From Candidatus Sulfotelmatobacter sp. (GTDB lineage: Bacteria > Acidobacteriota > Terriglobia > Terriglobales > Acidobacteriaceae), in the NCBI GenBank assembly GCA_017883385.1, contig JADGNQ010000028.1:1-50392 (forward strand): a stretch of 50,392 nucleotides of DNA, in the 5' to 3' direction. Under the pieces are notes generated by a model. It was given only the letters and a program-made list of their open reading frames with translations. It ran no database searches and was not told the DNA's origin. The translations under genes and the position numbers were made by a program. Below, one piece after another: positions 16,370 to 24,644 of the stretch (position 1 is its first letter; each line of letters opens with the position of its first letter).

Positions 16370-16888
16370 TTAGATGAACATCTCATCCTGCGGAACCGGA
16401 CGCCGCTCCTCGCGGCTGCCGCCATTTCTGCGGCCCCTGCTCCCGAACAGGAATTCAAGACCCACGGTGATCCCCTGCATCAGACCCGAAAGCTGGCGGA
16501 CCGGTGAGATGACGGTCTTGTGCACCATGTCGGAGGTTTGTTCCACTCGGTCCAGAGTTCGGCTGAGCAGTTCGTCGGCGCGAATGACCTGCAAGCGCGC
16601 CCGATCGACCACGTCATTGACGGTCGCGTCGATGCGCTGCACCTGCGTTCTCATCACGGTGGTCGACTCCTGCAGATTGTCGGCGATCACCTGTATTTTG
16701 GGGCGAACGTCGGTCAGCAGAGCCTGGGCCTGCTCCACAGTTGGCAGGACTTTTGTCTTTATCTCCGTCGCGATGGCTTCGATGCGCGCACTGCTCTTGC
16801 GCATGGCCATGTAGATGGCCACGAGGACGCCAGCCTGCAGCAGAACCGCAATCCCCGTTAGCGCGATGAACACCGTGATCTTGTCCAT
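16370..16888 (-). CDS. DUF948-like membrane-anchored coiled-coil protein
   Basis: This 172-aa protein has one N-terminal membrane helix (ITVFIALTGIAVLLQAGVLV) followed by a long amphipathic helical region with heptad-like spacing and the phrase QLSGLMQGITVGLEFLFG near the end, then a basic tail. This is the layout of DUF948-type proteins, whose function is not established. GGAGG precedes the start by seven bases. It lies about 65 bp downstream of the YtxH-like gene on the same strand, a common pairing of small envelope-stress-type proteins, and the two are probably co-transcribed. Confidence 0.75.
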   Translation of the reverse strand: MDKITVFIALTGIAVLLQAGVLVAIYMAMRKSSARIEAIATEIKTKVLPTVEQAQALLTDVRPKIQVIADNLQESTTVMRTQVQRIDATVNDVVDRARLQVIRADELLSRTLDRVEQTSDMVHKTVISPVRQLSGLMQGITVGLEFLFGSRGRRNGGSREERRPVPQDEMFI

Positions 16889-16954
16889 AAGCGTGCCTCC
16901 ACGCGGTTCCAGTCGGCGCCGTGCCAGGAGGGGATCACCCGGCGCCGCAATGAA

Positions 16955-17263
16955 TTACAAATTCTTAGGTGCGCCAGTCTCCGTCGTGGCTTCGTGATAA
17001 GCTTGGCGGCCGGCCTCATATGCGGCCCGGAACTGTTCCTTCTGGGTGTTGACCGCATCGCGGCCACGGTCGGCCCACTGTGCAGCCTGCTCGCGCGCGT
17101 CACGCGCACGATTGCGAACATAGTCGCGGCCTTCTTCAGCGCGTGCCCGAAGCACTTCGCGCGTCTCGCTGCCTGAGCGGGGCGCATAAAGCACTCCTGC
17201 CAGCGCTCCCAAACCCAGTCCTGCCAAGAACCAAACGAAACTATTGCCGTCACGATCTGACAT
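16955..17263 (-). CDS. YtxH domain protein
   Basis: This 102-aa protein has a glycine-rich membrane helix (FVWFLAGLGLGALAGVLYAPRSG), the hallmark of YtxH/gas-vesicle-like small proteins, followed by an alanine- and arginine-rich helical tail (RARAEEGRDYVRNRARDARE). AGGAGGT stands in front of the ATG. It leads a short minus-strand pair with the DUF948-like gene. Members are often stress-induced, but no function is known here. Confidence 0.85.
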   Translation of the reverse strand: MSDRDGNSFVWFLAGLGLGALAGVLYAPRSGSETREVLRARAEEGRDYVRNRARDAREQAAQWADRGRDAVNTQKEQFRAAYEAGRQAYHEATTETGAPKNL

Positions 17264-17453
17264 GTCGTTACCTCCTGATCAATAAACCCTATGACGGATG
17301 GTAGCATCCTGCGTCATGGAAATCCAATGAAGGAGAACTTGCGGGCAGGACAAAGTGGGACTTATGCCGAACGCAATGTCCTCGCACGGCCCGCTGGCCA
17401 AGCCAATCGAGCGCCATGCGGGGGCCGAGGGAAGCGGTTAGCAAGCAACGTAG

Positions 17454-17792
17454 TTATTTCTTTTGTGCTGGTGCCGCAGGGTTAGGCGTAGGTGTTAGCG
17501 CGGGTTGCGTCTTCACCGGTTGCGACTTGAGTCCCTGCAATACGGAAGCCGGACCACCACGTCGGGTGGCGTAGACCGACAACGTAATGGATGTGATCAT
17601 GAAAGCCACAGCCGACCAGGTGGTTGCCCTCGAAAGTGCGCTGGCTGCGCCACGGGGGCCGAATGCGGTCTGGCTGCCCTGCCCGCCGAAAGCCGCGGAG
17701 ATGTCGCCGCTCTTGCCGCTCTGCAGCAGCACGACGATGATAATGAAGAAACAGACAATGATGTGGATGGTTACGATCAAACCGTAAATCAT
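17454..17792 (-). CDS. secG: Protein translocase subunit SecG
   Basis: This 112-aa protein has two membrane helices (GLIVTIHIIVCFFIIIVVLL and ATTWSAVAFMITSITLSVYA) separated by the SecG signature LQSGKSGDISAAFGGQGSQTAFG, which faces the cytoplasm. A Pro/Gln-rich tail follows. SecG stimulates SecYEG-dependent export. The tRNA-Leu gene lies 92 bp upstream on the same strand. In many bacteria secG follows tpiA; here tpiA is about 6 kb away. Confidence 0.95.
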   Translation of the reverse strand: MIYGLIVTIHIIVCFFIIIVVLLQSGKSGDISAAFGGQGSQTAFGPRGAASALSRATTWSAVAFMITSITLSVYATRRGGPASVLQGLKSQPVKTQPALTPTPNPAAPAQKK

Positions 17793-17883
17793 GAGTTTAT
17801 GTTTTCCTGACCGCGCGTGTTGCGGCTTCTTAAAGGCTGCCGACTCGCTCCTTCAGCGCATATGCTCCGGCTGGCAGAGTTCA

Positions 17884-17968
17884 TGGTGCGGAAGGGGGGA
17901 TTTGAACCCCCACGCCTTTCGGCGCCACCCCCTCAAGATGGTGTGTCTGCCAGTTCCACCACTTCCGC
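17884..17968 (-). tRNA. tRNA-Leu (anticodon GAG)
   Basis: Read on the minus strand, this 85-nt class II tRNA has acceptor stem GCGGAAG/CTTCCGC, an anticodon stem CCATC/GGTGG around loop TTGAGGG (anticodon GAG, reading CUC and CUU), a variable arm GGCGCC-gaaa-GGCG, a T arm GGGGG-TTCAAAT-CCCCC, discriminator A and an encoded CCA (17884-17886). The long variable arm and the anticodon both indicate leucine. Confidence 0.97.
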
Positions 17969-18159
17969 ACAGCTTGAAACGGGACCACGAGGCAGCAGTG
18001 ATTATAGCAAAACAGTCCCTCCGCCCACTAAGACCGGCACGCTGATACGGCTTTCAACTGAGCCACGCACATTTGCGGTTGTTGTCTTTGGCGCTGTCGA
18101 GGACCAAATGCCTCCGTAAGAATGGCAGAATCTGCACCACTGCCCGATTCCTTAATTTC

Positions 18160-18188
18160 TTGACATCATCTCCCGATCGCCCTATCGT
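18160..18188 (+). promoter_or_regulatory. Sigma-70-type promoter for the riboswitch leader
   Basis: TTGACA (18160-18165) and TATCGT (18183-18188) are separated by exactly 17 bp. Transcription would start near 18195, about 30 nt before the riboswitch P1 stem. Confidence 0.7.
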
Positions 18189-18223
18189 AGTCGCATTCAG
18201 GCTTTCGAGCTTGAGTTAACTGT

Positions 18224-18340
18224 AGTCTCATGCAGAGTGGCTGAGGGTAACGGGCCCGTAGAAGCCACGACAACCGGATCAGGAACCAGCCTGATCATAT
18301 GGTGTCAATTCCCGCCCGGTTTGCGGGGGACATGAGATCT
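18224..18340 (+). promoter_or_regulatory. SAM-I-type (S-box) riboswitch aptamer
   Basis: The RNA has the S-box layout. P1 is TCTCATG (18226-18232) with CATGAGA (18331-18337). P2 is GTGGC/GCCAC (18237-18241/18264-18268) around GAGGG and GGCCCGTAGAAGCC. The conserved CAACC is at 18271-18275, P3 is GATCAGG/CCTGATC (18277-18283/18290-18296), the core GGTGTCAATTCC is at 18301-18312, and P4 is CCCGC/GCGGG. GGGGAC (18326-18331) can instead pair with GTCCCC (18358-18363) in the terminator stem, giving a plausible antiterminator. High S-adenosylmethionine should therefore switch off the downstream cysteine desulfurase. A SAM-I/IV variant is possible. Confidence 0.9.
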
Positions 18341-18351
18341 CGGTGAGCAAC

Positions 18352-18391
18352 TGCCTCGTCCCCATATCCCGGATGAGGCATTCGTGTTTTT
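18352..18391 (+). terminator. Riboswitch expression-platform terminator
   Basis: TGCCTCGTCC (18352-18361) pairs with GGATGAGGCA (18371-18380) over ten base pairs with one G-U, followed by TTCGTGTTTTT. It lies 15 nt after the aptamer P1 stem and 41 bp before the cysteine desulfurase start. Confidence 0.88.
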
Positions 18392-18431
18392 AGGGCGCGC
18401 AGGGCCCAGCGCAGCCAACTGGAGAAGCATC

Positions 18432-19637
18432 ATGCAATCGCGAATCTACTTTGATCATTCCGCCACCACGCCGCTCGATCCTCGGGTGCTCGCGGCGATG
18501 GGGCCTTTTCTTGGCGGAGCGTTTGGAAATCCGTCGAGCCTGCATTATGAGGGCCGCTTGGCCCGCGAGGCAGTCGAGACCGCGCGCGCGCAAGTGGCAG
18601 CGCTCATCGGCGCCGAGCCGGACGAAATCATTTTTACCGCCAGCGGCACCGAAGCCGACAACCTGGCGTTGATCGGCGCAGTGCGCGCCAGCGGCAAGCC
18701 CGGTCATGTGGTAACCAGTGCCATCGAGCACGCTGCGATCCTCGAGACCTGCCGCTTCCTCGCCGCGTCGGGTACGAAGATCACGCATCTCCCGGTTGAT
18801 GGCGACGGGATTGTTGGTCCGGAGGGCCTGCTGCGTGCGCTGCAGTCGAACGCGACCGTCGTCTCCATCATGGCGGCGAGCAACGTGGTGGGTACGCTGC
18901 AGCCGATCGAGGAACTCGCTCATCTCACGAAACTACACGGTGTGTTATTTCACACGGATGCGGTTCAGGCCGCTGGCAAGATTCCGCTCGACGTGAATTG
19001 CTTGAACGTCGATCTGCTCTCTCTGTCGGCGCACAAGCTGCACGGGCCGAAAGGCATCGGAGCGCTTTACGTTCGCAAGGGTGTGTGCTTGTCGCCCATC
19101 GTTTTTGGAGGCGGGCAGGAACGCGGACTGCGCTCGGCCACAGAAAATGTCGCAGGCATTGTCGGCTTCGGGGCCGCAGCGGCCATCGCAGGAGAAGAGC
19201 TAGCAAGCGAAGCAGCGCGCCTCGCGGGATTCCGCGAGCTCATCGCGGCTGAACTCACCCGGACGCTGCCTAATTCGTATCTCTTCGGGCATCCATCGAA
19301 ACGCTTGCCCGGCCACCTGAGCTTCGGATTCCGCGGCCAGGAGAGGGAAGTCGGCAAACTCCTGCTCGCGCTCGATCGTGCCGGCGTTGCCGTGTCCGCG
19401 GGCAGCGCATGTAGCGCTCATCATTCCGGAGAGCCATCGGGTGTGCTCCTCGCCATGGGATATGATTCGGAGCGCGCTCGGGGTCTGCTGCGCGTCAGTC
19501 TGGGCCGCTTCAATACGCAGCAGGAGGTTGATCGCTTTTTGGAGATACTGCCTCGGGCCGTCGCTGCATTGAATGGAGGCGCAAGGCAGAGTCTGCCATT
19601 GCAGTCGGTTGAGGTGTCCGCAGTGGCACCGGCGTAG
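18432..19637 (+). CDS. Cysteine desulfurase (NifS/IscS class) under riboswitch control
   Basis: This 401-aa PLP enzyme begins IYFDHSATTPLDP, has the PLP lysine in SLSAHKLHGPKG and the catalytic cysteine in SAGSACSAHHSGEPS. It is the second cysteine desulfurase in the window and differs clearly from that at 12278-13444 in the cysteine loop and C-terminus. GGAGAA lies five bases before the ATG at 18432. No Fe-S scaffold or tRNA-thiolation gene adjoins it; it is alone between its riboswitch leader and a bidirectional terminator. Control by an SAM riboswitch suggests a role in sulfur supply linked to methionine or SAM, for example providing sulfur when SAM is scarce. That is inference. Confidence 0.92.
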   Translation: MQSRIYFDHSATTPLDPRVLAAMGPFLGGAFGNPSSLHYEGRLAREAVETARAQVAALIGAEPDEIIFTASGTEADNLALIGAVRASGKPGHVVTSAIEHAAILETCRFLAASGTKITHLPVDGDGIVGPEGLLRALQSNATVVSIMAASNVVGTLQPIEELAHLTKLHGVLFHTDAVQAAGKIPLDVNCLNVDLLSLSAHKLHGPKGIGALYVRKGVCLSPIVFGGGQERGLRSATENVAGIVGFGAAAAIAGEELASEAARLAGFRELIAAELTRTLPNSYLFGHPSKRLPGHLSFGFRGQEREVGKLLLALDRAGVAVSAGSACSAHHSGEPSGVLLAMGYDSERARGLLRVSLGRFNTQQEVDRFLEILPRAVAALNGGARQSLPLQSVEVSAVAPA

Positions 19638-19695
19638 CCGCGAAACCGGCGCGCGCGTGCGCGATTCCGCGCCAAACATCGACGCAAAGAACAAA

Positions 19696-19726
19696 GGCCG
19701 GTCTTGTTAGACCGGCCCTTGTTTTA
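19696..19726. terminator. Bidirectional terminator between cysteine desulfurase and aceA
   Basis: GGCCGGTC-TTGTTA-GACCGGCC (19696-19717) forms a perfect 8-bp stem flanked by TTGTTTT on the plus side and, read leftward, TTTGTTCTTTG. It separates the convergent genes ending at 19637 and 19752. Confidence 0.88.
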
Positions 19727-19751
19727 GCGCCACGGTTCTGACGGCGGCTGC

Positions 19752-21260
19752 TTAGTCCCCAGACGGCAACAACATCTCCTCCGGCCCCAGGTCGATTGTG
19801 ACCGGCATGTGCGGACAGTCGCCGAGAATGGGCTGACAACCCGCGTCGGGGCCGCGTTCCGGCCGCACCCGCGGTTTCTTCCCCATGAACTGTTCCGCTT
19901 CGGTTGAACCGGCCAACGCCGTGGTCGACGTGAGACCGCCGCTGATTACCTGCTGCACCTGGTCAAAGTATCCCGTGCCTACGAAGCGCTGGTGCTTCAC
20001 CGCCTCATAGCCGTATTGTGTTTCGCGGCTGAATTCCTTTTCTTGCAGACGCGAATAGGCGGTCATGCCCGCCAGCTTATATCCGCGCGCAAGCTCGAAC
20101 ATGCTGAGGTTCAGCGCGTGGAAGCCGGCCAGCGTCACGAACTGGAACTTGTATCCCATGCGTGCCAGTTCCGGCTGGAAGCGTGCGATCGTCGCTTCGT
20201 CCAGATTCTTGCGCCAGTTGAAGCTGGGCGAACAGTTGTAGGCGAGCGCTTTTCCCGGATACTGCGCATGAATCGCGTCGGCAAAGCGCCGTGCCTCTTC
20301 CAAGTCCGGATGCGAAGTCTCGCACCAGATCAGGTCGGCGTAAGGCGCGTAAGCCAGGCCGCGCGCGATAGCCGACTCGATGCCGCCGTTGATTCGAAAG
20401 AAGCCTTCCGGCGTGCGCTCGCCCGTGCAGAAGGCGCGGTCGCGCGCGTCAATGTCGCTGGTCAGCAGGTGAGCGCTGTCCGCGTCGGTGCGCGCCATGA
20501 TCAGTGTCGGCACCCCCATGACGTCCGCCGCGAGTCGTGCTGCCACGAGTTTCTGGATTGCCTCGGTCGTGGAAACCAAGACCTTGCCGCCAAGGTGGCC
20601 ACACTTCTTGGCCGAGGAAAGCTGATCTTCGAAGTGAACGCAGGCCGCGCCCGCCTCGATCATGCCTTTCATCAATTCGAAGGCATTCAGCGTGCCGCCG
20701 AATCCTGCCTCGGCATCTGCAACGAGTGGCGCGAACCATGTCTGCCCCGGAGCTACTTTGCCCTCCGCGTGATGAACCTGATCCGCACGCAACAACGCAT
20801 TGTTGATACGCCGGCAAAGATTCGGAACGCTGTCGGCCGGATACAGGCTCTGGTCGGGATACATCGTGCCCGCGTTATTGGCGTCGGCCGCAACCTGCCA
20901 TCCGCTGACATAGATTGCCTTCAGCCCCGCCTGCACCTGCTGCACCGCCTGGTTGCCGGTCATAGCACCCAGTGCGTTGATGTAAGGGTCGGTCTGCAGC
21001 AGTTTCCACAGACGCTCGGCGCCCATGCGCGCGAGCGTGTGCTCGATGTGGATCGAGCCGCGCAAACGCAGCACATCTTCGGGAGTGTAGGGACGCTCAA
21101 CCCCCTGCCAGCGCGGATTGGCCGCCCAATCATGGTTCATTGCGGCCTGGGCAAGAGCATATTGCGCGACGCGTTCCTGCTCGCTCAACGGGTGCTCGAT
21201 CTGGCGCTGGGGAGTTGAGGGTTGCTTGCTGTGTCCGTTTCCGTTGGCCGACATGTACAT
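19752..21260 (-). CDS. aceA: Isocitrate lyase with C-terminal tail
   Basis: Isocitrate lyase splits isocitrate into succinate and glyoxylate in the glyoxylate shunt. The catalytic loop [11 protein letters not shown] holds the active-site cysteine, and substrate motifs [28 protein letters not shown] and [10 protein letters not shown] are all present. The protein is 502 aa. The E. coli enzyme ends soon after the TALTGSTE..QF motif; here [13 protein letters not shown] is followed by about 43 further residues with a C-x-C pair ([13 protein letters not shown]). It ends the aceB-aceA pair on the minus strand, 40 bp downstream of aceB and with a terminator behind it. An AGGAG stands just before the start at 21260. 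Regulation is probably by the divergent IclR protein. Confidence 0.96.
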   Translation of the reverse strand: MYMSANGNGHSKQPSTPQRQIEHPLSEQERVAQYALAQAAMNHDWAANPRWQGVERPYTPEDVLRLRGSIHIEHTLARMGAERLWKLLQTDPYINALGAMTGNQAVQQVQAGLKAIYVSGWQVAADANNAGTMYPDQSLYPADSVPNLCRRINNALLRADQVHHAEGKVAPGQTWFAPLVADAEAGFGGTLNAFELMKGMIEAGAACVHFEDQLSSAKKCGHLGGKVLVSTTEAIQKLVAARLAADVMGVPTLIMARTDADSAHLLTSDIDARDRAFCTGERTPEGFFRINGGIESAIARGLAYAPYADLIWCETSHPDLEEARRFADAIHAQYPGKALAYNCSPSFNWRKNLDEATIARFQPELARMGYKFQFVTLAGFHALNLSMFELARGYKLAGMTAYSRLQEKEFSRETQYGYEAVKHQRFVGTGYFDQVQQVISGGLTSTTALAGSTEAEQFMGKKPRVRPERGPDAGCQPILGDCPHMPVTIDLGPEEMLLPSGD

Positions 21261-21299
21261 TTTTCTCCTGAAAGAACTGGTGTAAGGGTGGGTGGCGAC

Positions 21300-22891
21300 T
21301 TAAGCCGGGTTGAATTCTCCGTTTACGATCATGGCTTCACTGATCTCGCGAGCGCGGCGGAAGCGGTCCGCCTCCTCTGGACTTGCATCCGCCGGGAGTT
21401 CGGCCAGCAACCGGTCGAGTTCTTCGTCGAACAGCCGCGTGATGAACTCCGGTGTATGCTTCACCGCCCCGCCCTTCTCGTCCTGTATTTCAACGAGATC
21501 GCGGTGCAACACCCGTTGCGCAATCATCAGGCGGTAGATGCGATCCGTGGCCAGGTCTTCCATGTAGCCGTCGAGCAGGCTGGCTCCTCGGCCGCTGAGC
21601 ACGCCGTGCCGGTAGCGGATGACCGTTCGCACCGCCGCCCGCGTGCCTTTCACCGTTCGTACTCCTACGCCCACCGGCTCTGGCCGCAGGTTTGGATAGC
21701 GGCTCGCCGTCTTGGGCCGCGACTGAAGCTGGTTCGGGCAAGGGAACTGCGCCACAGCAATCGCGTTCTGGTCGGGATGTCCCGTCCATGCGCCATCCAT
21801 CAGACAGTCAGCTTCGTTCTTCTTGTCCTTCTCCAGAATGGCGAGCGCGCGGGTGTTGAGTTCCGCATCTTCGCGGCTTGGATACAGCGCAGTCATGCCG
21901 CCAAGCGCAAGAATTCCGCGGTGGTGACAAATCTCGGGCATCAGCTCGCGCAGGTTCTGGAAGAAAGCAACGTTGTGTGGAAGCGTATTGCGGTCGGGCA
22001 ACACCCAGTCAGGATCGTCGAGATTGAAGTGGATCAGGCTCGCCATGTAGTCCCACCGTCCCAGGTTGAGCCCGATGATGTGGTCGCGCAAGTTGTAGGC
22101 GAACTCTTCCATCTGAAACGCCAGTGGGTGCGATTCCACCAGCGCCATGCATTTGATGTAGTCGCGCGGCAGGCCTCGCCACTGGGCCAGCGCCTGGAAC
22201 AGGTCGCGCCACCAAAGGGCCTCTTCCGCAGACTCCGATTTTGGAGTGTAGATGCAGAGCGGATGCTTGAGTTCGGTAGGGTCGATTTCGAAAAAGATGC
22301 GCGCCACATCGAACAGCGACGCGGAAACCAGCTCGCCTTCAATCAGACCGGCCTGGTTCAAGTGCAATCCGCGCGGGCGCGTAAAGATCACCGTGCTACT
22401 CGGCTGAATCACTACGGTCCGGCTGCGCTTCTTGTCGTAATAGCTGAGCTGGCCGCGGAGGCACGCCAGAATATTGGCCACGCCCGTCTGGTGATGCGAC
22501 CACTCGTTGACGCACGAATCTTCCAGGTCGAGCATGACGCCGGGAGCGCCCGAGTTGAGCATCTTGACGCAGAGTTCGCCGTCATCCGCGGGGCCGGTCA
22601 TCTGGTTGCGCTGGTCCTGGCACCACTCCGGCAGCGTGATCCGCCAGCCGTTGCGCACCGTGTCGGAAGGGAAGCGATGTGCAGGCTTGCTGCCCTCAAG
22701 CGATCTCTGGAGCACCTCAACCCGTTTCAGACCCGTTCCTGCTGGCGCGGAGTGAGCGCCCGGTGCAGCGGGAGCAGGAAGTCCATGAAGCCCGCCGGAA
22801 GATCGCGGGAAGGATCGAACTCAAGCGGCGTGCGGTTGATTGGGTTTACTAGGGTGCCGGCTTCCGGCGTGGATACTGCGGTGGACATCAT
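21300..22891 (-). CDS. aceB: Malate synthase A, interrupted by a frameshift near 22731
   Basis: Malate synthase joins glyoxylate and acetyl-CoA to malate. The main frame (21300-22715) contains family motifs such as LDLEDSCVNEW, FTRPRGLHLN, YTPKSESAEEALWW, HIIGLNLGRWDYMAS, GGMTALYPS, DGAWTGHP and DGYMEDLATD, but lacks a proper N-terminus and start. The missing part is encoded in another frame from an ATG pair at 22888/22891 preceded by GAGGAG: MSTAVSTPEAGT through PAGFMDFLLPLHRALTPRQQ, ending in TGA at 22727-22729. A single missing base in the GGG run at 22732-22734 (minus strand CGGGTCTG) would join the two. It may be a sequencing or assembly error, a real mutation, or less likely recoding. 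It is followed by aceA. Confidence 0.88.
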
Positions 22892-22922
22892 GGTCTCGGG
22901 GCTCCTCGGCTTCGCTCTGATG

Positions 22923-22940
22923 TGTTCACTATAGTGAACA
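22923..22940. promoter_or_regulatory. 18-bp perfect palindrome, probable IclR-family operator
   Basis: TGTTCACTATAGTGAACA is perfectly self-complementary and lies 32 bp before the aceB start and 124 bp before the divergent iclR-type gene. Its size and AT centre suit an IclR dimer site, and TATAGT or the neighbouring TATAAC on the minus strand could be the aceB -10 box, so binding would control aceBA directly. Confidence 0.75.
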
Positions 22941-22996
22941 GCAGTTCGTTATACTGGCCGATCCTAGGCCGGCACGAAACACAGGTCAAGGGTGGT

Positions 22997-23038
22997 GTGC
23001 AACATATAGAACACTAATTCATTTTGTTGGCCGACCCT
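22997..23038. promoter_or_regulatory. Second, degenerate copy of the operator region
   Basis: This stretch aligns imperfectly with 22922-22965: both have a GTG start, a central TATAG followed by GAAC, then an A-TTC-TT run and TGGCCGAYCCT. It keeps one good half site (AGAACAC) and lies nearer the regulator gene start at 23064, as expected for an autoregulatory site. Confidence 0.5.
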
Positions 23039-23063
23039 GTTTTGCTACCATAACGATTTGGCT

Positions 23064-23858
23064 ATGTCCACGAACCACGAATCTCCTTCCGTCGCCGTCG
23101 AACGCGCGCTCGCCATGCTCGAGGCAGTTGCCCAGGAGCGGGAAGGCCTCAGCAACGCAGACATCAGCCGCAAACTCCAGATTCCAAAGAGTTCGGCGAG
23201 CTACATTCTGCGCACGCTGGAAAAGCAGGGCTATCTCAATCGAGAGGCGGAGAGCGGCAAGTACCGGGTCGGACTGAAGATCCTGAGCCTCAGCCGCGGC
23301 GCGCTCAGTGGGATCGACGTGCGCGAGGTTGCGTTGCCCATCATGCGCCACCTGGTAGAGAAGACCGCCCTTACCTGCCATCTGGCGATTCTGGATGGGC
23401 CCGAGGCTGTTTATATCGAGAAGGTCGAGCCACCGGGATTCATCCGCATGGACACTTGGGTCGGCCGCCGCATGCGGGTTCATGCCACGAGCGTGGGCAA
23501 AGCACTGGTGGCACACATTCCGCAGGGGCGGCTAGAGAAGATCCTTTCTGAGCGGGCCATGGAGAAGCGCACTCCGAAAACCATCACTACCGTGCCGCGG
23601 CTGTTGAAAGATCTGGAGAAGGTGCGCACGCAGGGCTATGCCGTCGACGACGAGGAGAACAACCTGGGAGCGCGATGTGTGGGCGCGCCGGTGTTCAATC
23701 AGCAAGGCGCGATCGAGGCCAGTGTGGGCCTGAGCGGAACCATTGGCCAGGTCAACGCCCAAACCATGCCCCGCATAGTGGAGGCGCTGAAAGACGCCGC
23801 GCGGCATATCTCCATGCAGTTGGGCTATCGCGCACCGCACCGCCGGGTCGGCGCATAG
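23064..23858 (+). CDS. IclR-family transcriptional regulator of the glyoxylate shunt
   Basis: This 264-aa protein has an N-terminal winged helix-turn-helix (SVAVERALAMLEAVAQE, then NADISRKLQIPKSSASYILRT) and a C-terminal IclR effector domain with HATSVGKALVAH, GYAVDDEENNLGARCVGAPVF and ASVGLSGT. IclR proteins are dimeric or tetrameric regulators that bind small acids. The gene is divergent from aceB-aceA with the palindrome between, so it almost certainly controls the shunt, perhaps in response to glyoxylate or pyruvate as in E. coli; the effector is inferred. The start is ATG 23064 rather than an in-frame TTG at 23058. It converges with tpiA. Confidence 0.9.
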   Translation: MSTNHESPSVAVERALAMLEAVAQEREGLSNADISRKLQIPKSSASYILRTLEKQGYLNREAESGKYRVGLKILSLSRGALSGIDVREVALPIMRHLVEKTALTCHLAILDGPEAVYIEKVEPPGFIRMDTWVGRRMRVHATSVGKALVAHIPQGRLEKILSERAMEKRTPKTITTVPRLLKDLEKVRTQGYAVDDEENNLGARCVGAPVFNQQGAIEASVGLSGTIGQVNAQTMPRIVEALKDAARHISMQLGYRAPHRRVGA

Positions 23859-23894
23859 AAAGTTCCGGTGTTACGAGGATGGGTTCGCGCCGCC

Positions 23895-24644
23895 TTAGTA
23901 CTTCACAATCGCTGTGAACGACTTTGGATCCAGCGATGCTCCGCCCACCAGCGCGCCGTCGATCTCTTCCTGCGATATCAGCGTGGTGGCGTTTTCAGGC
24001 TTCACTGACCCGCCGTAAAGAATGCGCAGATTGGCAGCGAATTCCTCGCCAAAGATCTCAGTCGCTTCCGTGCGGATGACAGCATGCGCCTCCGCCGCGA
24101 GTTCCGGAGTCGCCGTCTTGCCGGTGCCGATCGCCCATACCGGCTCGTAGGCGATGATTAGCTTGGCCGCTTTCTTGGCCGAGATGGCGTGGAACGCTCG
24201 CACGCACTGGCGGCGCAGAACGTCGTCGGTGAGTCCGGCCTCGCGCTCTTCGAGCACTTCACCGACGCAGCAGATCGGGATGAGTCCCGCTTCCAGAGCG
24301 GTTTTCAGGCGCAAGTTCACCGTGTCGTCGGTCTCGCCAAAGTACTGCCGCCGCTCCGAGTGTCCGATGATCACGTGGGTCACGCCCAGCGCAAGCAACA
24401 GAGCCGCCGAAGTCTCACCCGTAAAGGCACCTTCCTCTTTCCAGTGAACATTCTGCCCCCCGATGGAAACATTCGATCCCTTGGCCGCTTCCAGCGCCGC
24501 GGGCAGGTCGAGGAACGGCGGGCACACGACGATCTCATCGCGGGTGTGTCCCGACACGAGTGGCAGAAAGTCGCGGAAGAAGTCGCGAGTCTGGTCGGGA
24601 GTCTTGTACATCTTCCAGTTGGCGGCCATTACTTTTGTTCTCAT
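23895..24644 (-). CDS. tpiA: Triosephosphate isomerase
   Basis: This 249-aa TIM barrel interconverts dihydroxyacetone phosphate and glyceraldehyde 3-phosphate. All landmark residues are present: the Asn-Lys of ANWKMYK, the electrophilic His in IIGHSERRQ, the catalytic Glu in IAYEPVWAIGTGK with its mobile loop, and the phosphate-binding LYGGSV and GALVGGASL. The start overlaps the stop of the macrodomain gene by 4 bp (ATGA), showing translational coupling. With pgk and gap upstream on the same strand it forms a glycolytic group. Confidence 0.97.
   Translation of the reverse strand: MRTKVMAANWKMYKTPDQTRDFFRDFLPLVSGHTRDEIVVCPPFLDLPAALEAAKGSNVSIGGQNVHWKEEGAFTGETSAALLLALGVTHVIIGHSERRQYFGETDDTVNLRLKTALEAGLIPICCVGEVLEEREAGLTDDVLRRQCVRAFHAISAKKAAKLIIAYEPVWAIGTGKTATPELAAEAHAVIRTEATEIFGEEFAANLRILYGGSVKPENATTLISQEEIDGALVGGASLDPKSFTAIVKY

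Noticed and set aside
21222..22934. 570-codon plus-strand open frame opposite aceB/aceA
   Set aside because: It is antisense to the malate synthase and isocitrate lyase genes and has no protein-family character; long open antisense frames are common in GC-rich DNA.
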